Assembly: GCF_020073745.1 (NCBI RefSeq)
Contig: NZ_JAIRAU010000032.1
Coordinates: 62,001-126,000, forward strand
Origin: Nannocystis pusilla
Lineage (GTDB): Bacteria; Myxococcota_A; Polyangia; Nannocystales; Nannocystaceae
Length of the DNA: 64,000 bases
Direction: 5' to 3'
Shown here: in pieces, positions 37,049 to 45,358 of the stretch
Numbering within the stretch: position 1 is the first letter of the stretch
How the letters are laid out: each line of letters starts with the position of its first letter
Translations under genes and position numbers: made by a program
Notes under the pieces: generated by a model
Seen by the model: the letters and a program-made list of their open reading frames with translations, nothing else
The model's database searches: none
Told to the model about the DNA's origin: nothing

Positions 37049-37054
37049 AGTATG
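37049..37054 (-). promoter_or_regulatory. -10 box of the metallophosphoesterase gene (leaderless, GTG start)
   Basis: CATACT on the minus strand, 8 nt before the GTG at 37040. Confidence 0.45.
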
Positions 37055-37149
37055 CCACGCGGCGCCGGGCGCGAGCGCGCGTCGCGGCCGGCGCCGGGCG
37101 CGACGAACATGACTTTTCGGGCAGATGGGCGCCGGGCCGCGCCGCCGGC

Positions 37150-38685
37150 TCACTGCGGGTTGATCTGGGCGTTGAGCGCGGCGCCGGTCATGTCCGAGTA
37201 GGTGTAGGGGCCGACCAGGCCGGTGACGGTGAGCACGGTCTGGTAGGTGACGGGGTCGATCTTGAAGGCGACGTTGGCCGACATGTCGACGACCCACACG
37301 AAGCCCTCGATGTCGATGCTGACGCCCCACGGGTTCGAGCAGCCGGGGATCGGGATGTTGTTGTTGACGTAGGTCTTGCTGTCGGCGTCGATGTGGACGA
37401 GGCGGCACGGGCTGCTGCCGGCGCCCCACACGTTGCCGGCGCCGTCGGCCATCATGCCGTTGACGCGCGAGCCGCCGGCGTTGCCGATGTTGGACCAGGC
37501 CTGGGCCTGCATGTCGTAGAGGTAGACGCTGCTGTCGTTGCAGCCGCCGTTCCAGATGTTGCCGTTCTTGTCGAGGGTCATGCCGTACTTGCAGCCCTGC
37601 GGCACGCCGAAGTTGGTGACGGCGAGGGTCTCGGCGTCGATCATGATCGCCGGCTGGGTGCTGAGGCCGGTGACGAAGAAGTCGCCGTCGGCGTTGACGG
37701 CCCCGCCGTAGGGGCTGTAGCCGGGGCCCCAGTTGGGGAACAGCACGGTGTCGAGGGTGGCGCCGGTGGTGCCGTCGACGCGCTCGATGTGGGCGGTGTT
37801 CTGCGCGTCCATCCAGCCGAACCACAGCCGCGGCTGCGGGTACTGACAGGTGTCGGGGTCGGGCTTGGTGCCCTCCCAGGCGGTCGCGCGCGCGCCGTAG
37901 GTGTAGCCGGGCGAGGGCAGCGGCTTGCGCCACAGCACGCACTCGTCTGTCCCGAGAGGCAGGATGTCGTTCGGCCCGGTCGAGGTGTCGATCATGCCGT
38001 TGCCGTTGAGGTCGACGCAGTCGATCTTGCGCGCGGCGATCTTGGTGACGCCGCCGGGGTCGCGGCTCGAGACGGCGACGTCGCCGAGCAGGTTGACGCT
38101 GGTGCGCGACGGGCTGCCGCCCTCGACGTAGTAACGGCCCTCCTCGACGCCGGTGAAGGTGTTGATCTTGCTGACCGTGTTCTGGGTGCTGTTGGCGATC
38201 CAGATGTAGCTGAGCAGCTCGCCCACGCCCTCCTGCTCCTCGCAGGGGACCTTGGTGCAGGCGTTCGAGCAGGTGTCCTTGTCGATCACGTTGCCGTCGT
38301 CGCACTCCTCGCCCATCTCGAGCAGGCCGTTGCCGCACATCGCGACCTGCGGGTCGGTCGTGGTGCCGGTCGAGGTCTGCACGCCCTCGGTGGTGCTGGT
38401 GTCGGTGTTCGTGTCGGTGGGATCGCCGGTGGTGGTCGTCGTCGTGCCGGTCGGCGTGCCCGTGGTCGGCACACCCGTCATCGTCGCGCTGTTCGAGCCG
38501 CCGGTCTCGGTGTCGGTCGCGGACATCGACCCGCCCTCCGTCACGGTGCTCCCCATCGTCTGCGTCGAGGGGGTCCCCGTCATCGTGACGGTCGACGATT
38601 GGGTGGACTCACCGGTCTGATCGTCGCCGCACGCGAGCAGGGGAAGACAGAGCAGAGCGAGGAGTCGAGGCCGATGCGAAGTCAT
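37150..38685 (-). CDS. lipoprotein with Cys-rich repeat and beta-propeller (paralogue of 49137-50354)
   Basis: 511 residues from the ATG at 38685. Lipobox LPLLAC, then a Thr/Ser-rich linker (about 20-110), then a single myxobacterial Cys-rich repeat (CGNGLLEMGEECDDGNVIDKDTCSNAC). The remaining 350 residues form a propeller with NHL/streptogramin-lyase-like blades (YIWIANSTQNTVSKIN, GNIWNGGCNDSSVYLYD, GFVWVVDMSANVAFKID). The second propeller lipoprotein at 49137-50354 shares IWIANS, PSRTSVNL and YTYSDMTG blocks but lacks the Cys-rich repeat and the Thr linker. Surface location is expected. Ligand or enzymatic activity is unknown; the lyase catalytic residues of Vgb were not identified. Confidence 0.8.
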   Translation of the reverse strand: MTSHRPRLLALLCLPLLACGDDQTGESTQSSTVTMTGTPSTQTMGSTVTEGGSMSATDTETGGSNSATMTGVPTTGTPTGTTTTTTGDPTDTNTDTSTTEGVQTSTGTTTDPQVAMCGNGLLEMGEECDDGNVIDKDTCSNACTKVPCEEQEGVGELLSYIWIANSTQNTVSKINTFTGVEEGRYYVEGGSPSRTSVNLLGDVAVSSRDPGGVTKIAARKIDCVDLNGNGMIDTSTGPNDILPLGTDECVLWRKPLPSPGYTYGARATAWEGTKPDPDTCQYPQPRLWFGWMDAQNTAHIERVDGTTGATLDTVLFPNWGPGYSPYGGAVNADGDFFVTGLSTQPAIMIDAETLAVTNFGVPQGCKYGMTLDKNGNIWNGGCNDSSVYLYDMQAQAWSNIGNAGGSRVNGMMADGAGNVWGAGSSPCRLVHIDADSKTYVNNNIPIPGCSNPWGVSIDIEGFVWVVDMSANVAFKIDPVTYQTVLTVTGLVGPYTYSDMTGAALNAQINPQ

Positions 38686-38836
38686 ACCCGCCACTTTGGC
38701 GCCGTCGGCGGCGCGCCCACAAGCGGCGAATTCGCGCGCAGGAGTTCCCCCCGGGGCGAAGCCGCGCGAGTCGGCGGGGCTTCGGTCTCGGGCGACCTGT
38801 ACGTTCAGTCGATTCGAGCGGCGGTGCGCCGCCCGG

Positions 38837-38870
38837 CGTGTCCTGCGGGACATGTCCCGTGGGACTGGCC
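38837..38870. repeat. 14-nt-period array K (3 units)
   Basis: CGTGTC at 38837, CATGTC at 38851 and CTGGCC at 38865. The first two form a stem GTCC-TGCG-GGAC. It lies between two minus-strand genes. Confidence 0.65.
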
Positions 38871-38885
38871 GGGTCCGCGCCGGGC

Positions 38886-39440
38886 TCACGGCGTCGCGGG
38901 GGTGCCGAAGTCGACGGCGAACCACAGCAGGTGCGCGGCGCGGCCGCGGCCGCGCTTCCACATGGCTGGCCCGAGGTACAGGTCGGGCGCGACCTCGCGG
39001 ATCTCGTCGCGGATCCGGGCGATGAACCAGGGGTTGCCGGGCTGCTCGTAGTCGAGGTAGACGCACGGCTGGCCGTCGAGCACCGATGGTTCGACGCGGG
39101 TGGTGAACGGGAACCACTCGAAGCGGCGGACGACGAGGTTGACGCGGTTGATGCCGCGGCCCTCGTCGGGGCTGTCGGCGAAGAAGCTCTTGCCGTCCCA
39201 CGGGAACTTGGGGCTGCGGGCGAGGCTGCGCAGCAGGCGGCCGGCGGGGCCGTGCTCGAGGCCGCGGACGGCCAGCATGCGGCCCTTGGGTCGACCGGCG
39301 AGCGCGGTGAGATCGTCGGGCACGGAGCCGCGCGCATAGAGCCCGCGGAGGGCGTCGCTCGAGAGAGCGGCGAGACGATCGAGGGAGAGGATCCGCTCGG
39401 GGGTGGCGGCGCGCGAATCGGCTCGAGTGGCGGCGGTCAT
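38886..39440 (-). CDS. conserved unknown protein, possibly lipocalin-like
   Basis: 184 residues from the ATG at 39440; the frame continues upstream, but without coding bias. No signal peptide or membrane segment. An N-terminal helix pair (ERILSLDRLAAL ... ALRGLYARGSVP) leads into a beta-rich part with GRMLAVRGLEHG, INRVNLVVRRFEWFPF, VYLDYEQPGNPWFIARIRDEIREVAPDLYLGPAMW and AAHLLWFAVDFG. The order helix - GRM strand - YDYEQPGNP - LYLGPAMWK recalls DUF4334/GXWXG-type lipocalin-like proteins, but I cannot confirm it. Upstream lies a 340-bp gap with no other gene, so it has its own promoter (possible TACTGT box about 80 nt upstream). Confidence 0.6.
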   Translation of the reverse strand: MTAATRADSRAATPERILSLDRLAALSSDALRGLYARGSVPDDLTALAGRPKGRMLAVRGLEHGPAGRLLRSLARSPKFPWDGKSFFADSPDEGRGINRVNLVVRRFEWFPFTTRVEPSVLDGQPCVYLDYEQPGNPWFIARIRDEIREVAPDLYLGPAMWKRGRGRAAHLLWFAVDFGTPATP

Positions 39441-39780
39441 GCGGCTCTCGTCGGTGAGGGGGAGGGCGAACGAGCGATGGCACGGGCCATGCGAAGGCGC
39501 TCGCGAGGGACAGTAGGCGAGGTGCCTGGATCGGTCAATCACGCGCGCCGCTCGTGCGCCCGGAGCCGCCGCGCTGGTGCTCTTGGTCGGTGATGTGAAT
39601 CTCGGCCGGCAGTCGCTGCGCTGGTGCACGCGGTCCCCGCGGGCTGGGGGCGACGGTCGAGGTCGCTGCAGGACGAGGGGTCGTCGCCGCAAGCACGCGA
39701 GCTGCCGCCGCACGGCCGCGAGTGCGGCCGCGCGAGCGAGCGAGCGAAAGAACTAGCGAGAGGCCGCCCGACCGCGGCGG
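39441..39780. other. intergenic stretch upstream of the 38886-39440 gene
   Basis: No gene recognised. Open frames have poor third-position bias. The right end would hold the terminator of the tRNA-like gene (a GC-rich inverted repeat CCGCC...GGCGG followed by a T-richer stretch on the minus strand, about 39745-39781). Confidence 0.4.
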
Positions 39781-39857
39781 TGGTGAACAATACGGGATTT
39801 GAACCCGCGACCCTTTGATCTCAAATCAAATGCCCTACCAGACTGGGCGAAGTGCTC
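39781..39857 (-). tRNA. tRNA-Pro-like gene with anticodon UGA, CCA encoded
   Basis: A complete class I cloverleaf on the minus strand: acceptor 39857-39851/39791-39785 (6 of 7 pairs, one C-U mismatch), D stem GCCC/GGGC with loop AGTCTGGTA, anticodon stem TTTGA/TCAAA with loop TTTGAGA, 5-nt variable loop GGGTC, T arm GCGGG-TTCAAAT-CCCGT, discriminator A and encoded CCA. The anticodon (39823-39821) is UGA. The body (GGTAGGGCA, GGGTC variable loop, TTTGnGA anticodon loop) matches bacterial tRNA-Pro(UGG) with G36 changed to A. Ser-UGA tRNAs need a long variable arm, absent here, and G1-C72 replaces the C1-G72 expected for tRNA-Pro. C9 is also odd. Charging identity is therefore unclear. Confidence 0.7.
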
Positions 39858-39891
39858 GTGCCTCGGCCCACGTGGCGGCCTCTCGCCCGCG

Positions 39892-39921
39892 AGAGTAGCC
39901 TCGAAGCCGCGATCGCGACAA
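39892..39921 (-). promoter_or_regulatory. promoter of the tRNA-like gene
   Basis: On the minus strand, TTGTCG (39921-39916), an 18-bp spacer and TACTCT (39897-39892). The predicted start is about 28 nt before the tRNA 5' end. This argues that the tRNA-like gene is expressed rather than a relic. Confidence 0.5.
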
Positions 39922-39955
39922 GCACCCGATGCTTGGCTCGCCGGCGCGCGTGGCC

Positions 39956-39961
39956 TACCCT
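39956..39961 (+). promoter_or_regulatory. -10 box of the 39970 gene (leaderless)
   Basis: TACCCT, 8 nt before the ATG at 39970. Confidence 0.4.
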
Positions 39962-39969
39962 GGCCGGGC

Positions 39970-40722
39970 ATGAAGCTCCATCGACTCGCACTCACCGTCT
40001 CGCTCGTCTGCGCCCTGGGGTCCATCGCAAACACCGCGGAGGCGGCCAAGGTCGCGCCGGCGGGCAAGGTCCGTGTTCACCTCGACACCGAGGTGCTGTC
40101 GTGGACGCACGGCCGTCCGTACCTCGACCCGGGCCAGGCCCCGAACCCGGCGAACCCGCGCTGGAACGTCATCGGCTTCGGCGCCGGTCGCCCGGTCACC
40201 ATCGACGGTAACCCGATCGGCGGCGCGTCCGTCATCGCGCTCGGCGTCGGCTACGGCATCCATCGCCACCTGATCCTCGGCGCGCGCTTCGGCATGAACC
40301 TCAGCCACTCGTTCGACCGCAACAACAACCCGGACGACGGCGAGAACGACGACTCGACCACCTCGTTCGTCGGCACCTTCACGCCGTACATCGAGTTCCT
40401 GCCGATCGCCGAGGGCCCGATCCTCCCGTTCATCCTGCTCCGCACCGGCTTCACCGGCGCCACCGTGACCGCCAACGACGGCCCCAACTGGTTCCGCACC
40501 GGCGCGATGGCCCCGCTCGTCGGCGTCGGCTTCGGCGCCCACGCCTTCGTCAACCAGTACTTCTCCGTCGACTTCGGCCTGACCTTCGACTACCGCTGGG
40601 TCCACGGCATCGGCCGCGCCGGCGGCCCCATCGTGCCGCCCAACACGCCGCCGCCGACCTGGGGCCGCACCGCCCAGTCGTTCACGCTGGCCGCGACGCT
40701 CGGACTCTCGACCTGGTTCTGA
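39970..40722 (+). CDS. outer-membrane beta-barrel protein, unknown function
   Basis: 250 residues from the ATG at 39970. A signal peptide (LALTVSLVCALGSIANTAEA) precedes a small barrel with strands such as ASVIALGVGYGIHRHLILGARFGMNLSH, FVGTFTPYIEFLPIA and YFSVDFGLTFDYRWVHG, ending in ATLGLSTWF with C-terminal Phe. Loops contain an acidic Asn/Asp stretch (RNNNPDDGENDD) that may bind Ca2+. The upstream frame through the tRNA is discarded because the tRNA lies on the other strand there and the -10-like box fits this ATG. Codon third positions are C-rich, as in highly expressed genes. It is followed by the second 238-bp element. Confidence 0.75.
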   Translation: MKLHRLALTVSLVCALGSIANTAEAAKVAPAGKVRVHLDTEVLSWTHGRPYLDPGQAPNPANPRWNVIGFGAGRPVTIDGNPIGGASVIALGVGYGIHRHLILGARFGMNLSHSFDRNNNPDDGENDDSTTSFVGTFTPYIEFLPIAEGPILPFILLRTGFTGATVTANDGPNWFRTGAMAPLVGVGFGAHAFVNQYFSVDFGLTFDYRWVHGIGRAGGPIVPPNTPPPTWGRTAQSFTLAATLGLSTWF

Positions 40723-40939
40723 ACCGCGCCCGGCCGCTCGACGACGAGCGCGCCGCGCGTTCTGCCGCCCGAACGCCGCACCCGCGCAAGGGCCACGCCC
40801 CCCGAGCGACGGAGCTCGCGGCCCGGCGTGTGGGTGGCAGGACCTCGGTGAGCTCGGCGAGGGCGGAGTATTTGGCCAAAGTGACAGTGCCGGTCTTCCG
40901 CTCCGTCGAACGCGAGAGAGGGCTGCCGCACGGGGACGA
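40723..40939. other. intergenic stretch before the 238-bp element copy 2
   Basis: No gene seen. GTATTTGGCC-type AT-richer sequence around 40870 could hold a promoter for the element, but no clear -35/-10 pair stands out. Confidence 0.35.
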
Positions 40940-41177
40940 GCGGGGCCGGCGACGGTCTTCTCAGGCGGGCGCGGCGCGGCGAATTGGGACGCCGGTGGGA
41001 CGGAGACGCGGTTCAGCGCGCGCAGGCGCACAGTCCGTCGCGCAGGAGACTGGCGTGCGCTCAGGATGCTCCTGTCCGAAGAGACAGCGCGGAGCACGTG
41101 AACCGGTAGGGGCCCGCCGAGCGAGGGGCCCAATTCGCCGCGCCGTGCCCGCCGTCGAGCCAATCTTCGAGCCCCGC
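40940..41177. ncRNA. 238-bp structured element, copy 2 (candidate RNA)
   Basis: Same length and stem order as copy 1: outer stem 40940-40946/41171-41177, arms 40964-40988/41129-41153 (24 of 25 paired), inner stem 41009-41015/41099-41105 (CGGTTCA/TGAACCG) and the CTGTC/GACAG hairpin 41072-41087. The apical region (about 41031-41070) differs strongly from copy 1, while the stems are conserved. Like copy 1 it lies between convergent genes, with array L on its right side. Confidence 0.6.
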
Positions 41178-41192
41178 GCCTGCTCCAAGCAA

Positions 41193-41254
41193 CATGTCGT
41201 CAAGGACATGTCATCGAAGGCATGTCGACGACGACATGCCGCGAAGGACATGCC
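41193..41254. repeat. 14-nt-period array L (5 units)
   Basis: Hexamers at 41193, 41207, 41221 (CATGTC), 41235 and 41249 (CATGCC), exact 14-nt spacing. It ends against the stop codon of the PBP1A gene. Confidence 0.9.
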
Positions 41255-41261
41255 CTCGAGG

Positions 41262-43919
41262 TCAGTCCTTGAAGTAGAGCGTCGCCGAGGGCATCCCGGC
41301 CGTCGGCTCCTCGCCGGTGCGGGCGTCGACGTTGCGGCTGCTGATGCCGGGCGGCCGGTGCAGCGGCAGGTTCTCGTGCGGGATCCCGGCGACGACCCCC
41401 GCCATGAACTGCGTCCACATGGGCGTCGCCGTCGTGTAGCTCGCGTCCTCGTCGCCGAGCGAGCGCTCGTAGGTGTCGTCGCCCATCCAGGCCGCGGTCG
41501 TGTGGCGCGACGTGAAGCCGACGAACCACGTGTCGGTCGTGTACGCGTTCTTCGACGCCGTGCCCGACTTGCCGCCGGCCGGCACCCCGATCTGCGACGC
41601 GCGGCCGCCGATGCCTGCGGTCACCACCTCGCGCATCAGGCGGGTGATGAGGAAGGCCGTGCGGTCGTCGACGACCTGGCGCGGGCCGCTGACCGCCAGC
41701 GTCCCCATGCGGTCGAGGCGGCCTGCGACGTCGAGGCCGGCGTCGAGCGGGTGGCGCTGGTCGAGCAGCGTCTGGCCGCGCTTGTCGACCACGCGGCGGA
41801 TGTAGACCGGATCGATCCACGAGCCGCCGCGGACGAAGATCGAGAAGGCGCGGGACAGCTCGTCGGTGCGCACGCACGAGGCCCCGAGCGACAGCGCCCG
41901 GTCGGCGATGAGCTCCGTCGTGAAGCCGAGGCGGCGGGCCCACGGCACCACCTTGTCGGCGCCGAGGCTGACGAACAGGCGGATCGACGGCAGGTTGAGC
42001 GACTTGATCAGCGCGGTGCGCAGCAGGACCTTGCCGTCGAGGGTCTGGCCGATGTTCTGCGGGTTCCAGGACTCACCCGGCTCGGGCACGTAGGGCTTGT
42101 CCTCGAGCACCGAGCCCATGTTCCAGTGGCCGCCGTCGAGCGCGAGGGCGTAGTAGATGGCCTTGAACACGCTGCCGGGCTGGCGGCAGGCCTGGGTGGT
42201 GCGGTTGAACTGCGAGCGGTCGTAGTCGAGGCCGCCCTCCATCGCCTCGACCTGGCCGGTGTCGTGGGCCATCGCGTAGATGGCGGCCTCGACGCGCGGG
42301 ACCTGGCCGAGCTCGACGATCGGCAGGCCGGTGGCGGCGTCGGGCGGCTCGAGCGCAGCTGCCCCTGCGGACATGTCCCCGGAGTCATTGGCGGCGCTCT
42401 CGGCGGCGGCGGCCTCGTCGTCGATCTCGGCGATCACGCTGCGGCGCTTCTGCGCCGGCCGCACCCACAACACGTCGCCGGCCTCGATCGCCTCGTCGAC
42501 GCGGGTGATCTTGACGTCGTTGACGCCGGTGTTGCGGTCGTAGCGCGAGGCCCAGGCCATCTTCTTCAGCGGCAGCAGGACCTCGGCCTTGCCGACGCGC
42601 AGCTTGGCCTGCTTGGCGTTGACCTCGGTGACGAGCGCGAGGCGCCAGCGGGTCGGCTCGGCGGTGAGGGCGTCGTCGCCGTACTCGGCCGAGGTCCGCT
42701 CGAGCAGCGTGGCCTGGGCTGTCTCGTCGGACAGGTGCGCGACCGGGCCGCGCCAGCCCTGGCGGCGGTCGATGCGGCGCAGCGCGGAGTCGATGGCCGC
42801 GTGGGCCTGGGCGCCCATCTCGAGCTGCGCCGCGGTCTCGATCTGCAGGCCGTCTTGCAGCACCGCGGCCTCGCCGAAGCGCAGGCCCGCCTCGCGCCGC
42901 ACGTGCTCGGCGTAGTAGGGGGCGCGCAGGCGGAACACGTCGGGCGGCTGGGCGGCGAGGCGCAGCGGCTCGTCGTCGGCGGCGTCGCGCTCCTCGGGGG
43001 TGATCGCGCCGGCCTCGACCATGTCCTGCAGCACGACGGAGCGGCGCTTGAGCGCGCGCTCGGGGCTGGCGATCGGGCTGTAGCGCGAGGGAGCGCGCGC
43101 GAGGCCGGCGATCAGCGCGGCCTCGGCGAGGGTGAGCTCGTGCAGCTCCTTGCCGAAGTAGCGGCTGGCGGCCGCGGCGACGCCGTAGGCGCCGTGACCG
43201 AGGAAGATCTTGTTGAGGTAGATCTCGAGGATCCGCCACTTGCCGAGGCGGCCCTCGATCCGCAGCGACAGCAGCGCCTCGCGCAGCTTGCGGTCGAGGG
43301 TGCGCTCGTCGCTGAGGAAGCCCTTGGCGACCTGCTGCGTGATCGTGCTGCCGCCCTGGATGACGGTGCCGGAGCGCAGGTTGGCCAGCGTGGCGCGGGC
43401 GAGGCCGCGCCAGTCGAGGCCGGCGTGGGTGAAGAAGCGGCGATCCTCGACCGAGAGGAAGGCCTGGATCAGGCGGTCGGGGATCTCGTCGATCGGCGCG
43501 TAGGCCCGGTGCTCGCGCGCCAGCTCGGCGAGGACGCTGCCGTCGGCGGCGTAGATCCGGGTGACGCCGGGCGCGAGGGCGTCGTACCGCTCGACGTCGG
43601 CGATGTCGGGCAGGGCGGCGTCATAGGCGCGATAGACCCGCACGCCGACGTAGCCGAGGCCGACGGCGGCGCAGGCGGCCGCGAACACGTAGTAGCGCAG
43701 GAGCCAGCCGAACAGGCCGGCGCGCGCCGGATTGACGACCCACAGCCGTGAGACCGGCGCGAGCGGTGACGGACCCGCGGGCCCTCGGCGCCGCGACGAT
43801 GGCGGCGGCGGCGGAGGGCTCGGGGGTCGCGTCCCTTCGGAGCCTGCGGATCGCGAAGGGACGGCGTCGGCGGCAGCGGAGCCGGCGGGTGGAGCGGGGG
43901 GCTGTGATCCCGACTGCAC
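41262..43919 (-). CDS. class A penicillin-binding protein (PBP1A-type)
   Basis: 885 residues from a GTG at 43919. A Pro/Ser-rich cytoplasmic tail (about 1-75) precedes a single TM helix (YYVFAAACAAVGLGYVGVRVY). The GT51 transglycosylase domain has EDRRFFTHAGLDWRGLARA, GGSTITQQVAKGFLS and EIYLNKIFLGHGAYGV. The transpeptidase domain has the serine motif QPGSVFK (near residue 584), SLNLPSIRL (SxN) and GGKSGTASKNAYTTDTWFVGF (KSGT, near 783). It builds and crosslinks peptidoglycan. Its GTG directly abuts the TGA of the upstream gene, so the two are translationally coupled. An insert before the serine motif contains one in-phase repeat unit (42358/42372). Confidence 0.95.
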   Translation of the reverse strand: MQSGSQPPAPPAGSAAADAVPSRSAGSEGTRPPSPPPPPPSSRRRGPAGPSPLAPVSRLWVVNPARAGLFGWLLRYYVFAAACAAVGLGYVGVRVYRAYDAALPDIADVERYDALAPGVTRIYAADGSVLAELAREHRAYAPIDEIPDRLIQAFLSVEDRRFFTHAGLDWRGLARATLANLRSGTVIQGGSTITQQVAKGFLSDERTLDRKLREALLSLRIEGRLGKWRILEIYLNKIFLGHGAYGVAAAASRYFGKELHELTLAEAALIAGLARAPSRYSPIASPERALKRRSVVLQDMVEAGAITPEERDAADDEPLRLAAQPPDVFRLRAPYYAEHVRREAGLRFGEAAVLQDGLQIETAAQLEMGAQAHAAIDSALRRIDRRQGWRGPVAHLSDETAQATLLERTSAEYGDDALTAEPTRWRLALVTEVNAKQAKLRVGKAEVLLPLKKMAWASRYDRNTGVNDVKITRVDEAIEAGDVLWVRPAQKRRSVIAEIDDEAAAAESAANDSGDMSAGAAALEPPDAATGLPIVELGQVPRVEAAIYAMAHDTGQVEAMEGGLDYDRSQFNRTTQACRQPGSVFKAIYYALALDGGHWNMGSVLEDKPYVPEPGESWNPQNIGQTLDGKVLLRTALIKSLNLPSIRLFVSLGADKVVPWARRLGFTTELIADRALSLGASCVRTDELSRAFSIFVRGGSWIDPVYIRRVVDKRGQTLLDQRHPLDAGLDVAGRLDRMGTLAVSGPRQVVDDRTAFLITRLMREVVTAGIGGRASQIGVPAGGKSGTASKNAYTTDTWFVGFTSRHTTAAWMGDDTYERSLGDEDASYTTATPMWTQFMAGVVAGIPHENLPLHRPPGISSRNVDARTGEEPTAGMPSATLYFKD

Positions 43920-45191
43920 TCAGTCGGCGCCGGGATCGGCGGGCCCACCGCCGTCGAAGTTCGGGTCCTCGGAGTAGCTCTTGAGAGCCTTGAGCGCGCG
44001 ACCCTCGGCCTTGCTCATCTCCTCGAGGCGCGCCTTGACCTTGGCGAACAGGGACGCTGCCACCAGCTTGGCGTTGTTCTCGGGGTTGAGGCCGACGACG
44101 TAGCCGTAGATCTGGCTGTCGGCGGAGAGCGGCAGGACCTCGCCTTCGTCGGTGCCGCGGGCAGCGACGGTGAACTCCTGGTTCACGGCCTCGCGGACCT
44201 TGTAACCGGTGGCGTCGCCCTCCTTGCCTTCGGGACAGGCCGCGTCGCCGCACACGGGCTCCCCGCGCTCGACCAGGACGAGGTCGCCCTTCTTGAACTT
44301 GATGGCGAACACGCGCGGGCCGCCGTTGTCGGTGAGCGCCTTGGCGTTGCCGGCGACGAAGTTCACCAGGTAGCCGAGGTCGAGGCGCAGGCCGTTGGCC
44401 TCCTCGTAGAGGTCGAAGGTGCGGCGGATGCCCTCGGGCCCGATGCCCGCGAGCTGCCAGCCGAACAGGTCGTCGACCTTGGGGCTCTTCTCGAAGTTGG
44501 TCTTGAGGAGGTTGGTCAGCTCCTCGGCGCCCTTGGCGGGATCGGTCGAGACCAGCTTCTGCAGCTCGTCGATCTTGAGCGAGATGCCCTTGCGCATGTC
44601 CGAGACCTTGGTGGCCTCGGTGAGCATGTCGTTGCCCTTCTTCATGGCGACGGCCTTGACCTCGCCCTTGGACGTGATCTGATGGCCGATCCAGCCGAGC
44701 GCGACGCCGAAGGCCAGCGCGCCGCCGGCGGCGAGGATCACGATGCCGCGGTTGCCCTTGGGCGCGACCTCGCCGCCGTCGAGGATGCCGGCGTTCGGAT
44801 CGAAGGAGCCGGCGCTGCTGCCGAACGGGGTGCCGTCGTCGATGGCCTTGCGCGGGGCGGGCACGGCCGCGGCCGCCGCGGCGACCGGAGCCGGCTGCGG
44901 CGGCAGGGCGACCTCGCCGGGCGCGGGGATGTCGATCGGCGCGGGCGCGGCGACTTCACCGGGAGGCGGGATGTCGATCGGGGCGGTCTCGCCGGGCGCA
45001 GGAAGATCGGCCGCGGCCGGCGGCGACTTCTTGAAGGGCGGACGGGCCGGAGGAGCCGCCTTCGGCGCCGCCGGTGCGGCTGCCGCCGGCGCGGCCGGCT
45101 CGGCGGGAGGCGGTGCGGCCGCGTCCGTCTTCTTGGCGAGGCGCGCCTTGAGGGCGCTGAGGTCGGTTCCTGGTTTCTTGGGTGCGTTCAA
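43920..45191 (-). CDS. Pro/Ala-rich single-pass membrane protein, partner of PBP1A gene
   Basis: 423 residues from a TTG at 45191, supported by AAGGGG about 8 nt upstream; no ATG fits. The first 150 residues are cytoplasmic, Pro/Ala-rich and disordered, with repeated IDIP-PGE segments. One TM helix follows (GIVILAAGGALAFGVALGWIG). The exterior has a long helix (VKAVAMKKGNDMLTEATKVSDMRKG ...) and a globular C-terminal domain with a Cys pair (PVCGDAAC). Its stop abuts the PBP1A start. Position and coupling suggest a regulator or scaffold of that peptidoglycan synthase, by analogy with LpoA-type activators, but there is no sequence evidence for that. It has a canonical promoter with an operator-like dyad. 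Confidence 0.7.
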   Translation of the reverse strand: MNAPKKPGTDLSALKARLAKKTDAAAPPPAEPAAPAAAAPAAPKAAPPARPPFKKSPPAAADLPAPGETAPIDIPPPGEVAAPAPIDIPAPGEVALPPQPAPVAAAAAAVPAPRKAIDDGTPFGSSAGSFDPNAGILDGGEVAPKGNRGIVILAAGGALAFGVALGWIGHQITSKGEVKAVAMKKGNDMLTEATKVSDMRKGISLKIDELQKLVSTDPAKGAEELTNLLKTNFEKSPKVDDLFGWQLAGIGPEGIRRTFDLYEEANGLRLDLGYLVNFVAGNAKALTDNGGPRVFAIKFKKGDLVLVERGEPVCGDAACPEGKEGDATGYKVREAVNQEFTVAARGTDEGEVLPLSADSQIYGYVVGLNPENNAKLVAASLFAKVKARLEEMSKAEGRALKALKSYSEDPNFDGGGPADPGAD

Positions 45192-45319
45192 GGCCGGATC
45201 CCCTTGGTAGTCACGCTACAGGCCCGATGGGCCGGGAAGAACAGATGCAGGCCGGTGGGCCGTGGGCCCGGAGGGCCGTGGAGCGAACGGGCCTGGAGGG
45301 GCCCTGGGAGCGCGAATCG

Positions 45320-45344
45320 CTGGCGTGTCGAAGTGATACGCCAG
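45320..45344 (-). promoter_or_regulatory. 25-bp operator-like dyad downstream of the PBP operon promoter
   Basis: CTGGCGTGTC-GAAGT-GATACGCCAG: 10-bp arms (9 of 10 matching) around a 5-bp spacer, starting about 8 nt downstream of the predicted transcription start at about 45352. It could be a repressor site or a leader hairpin. Confidence 0.5.
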
Positions 45345-45358
45345 AGATGTTGCCCGCG

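Noticed and set aside
39781..39857. Ordinary tRNA-Ser(UGA) call
   Set aside because: No long variable arm; the body is class I and tRNA-Pro-like.
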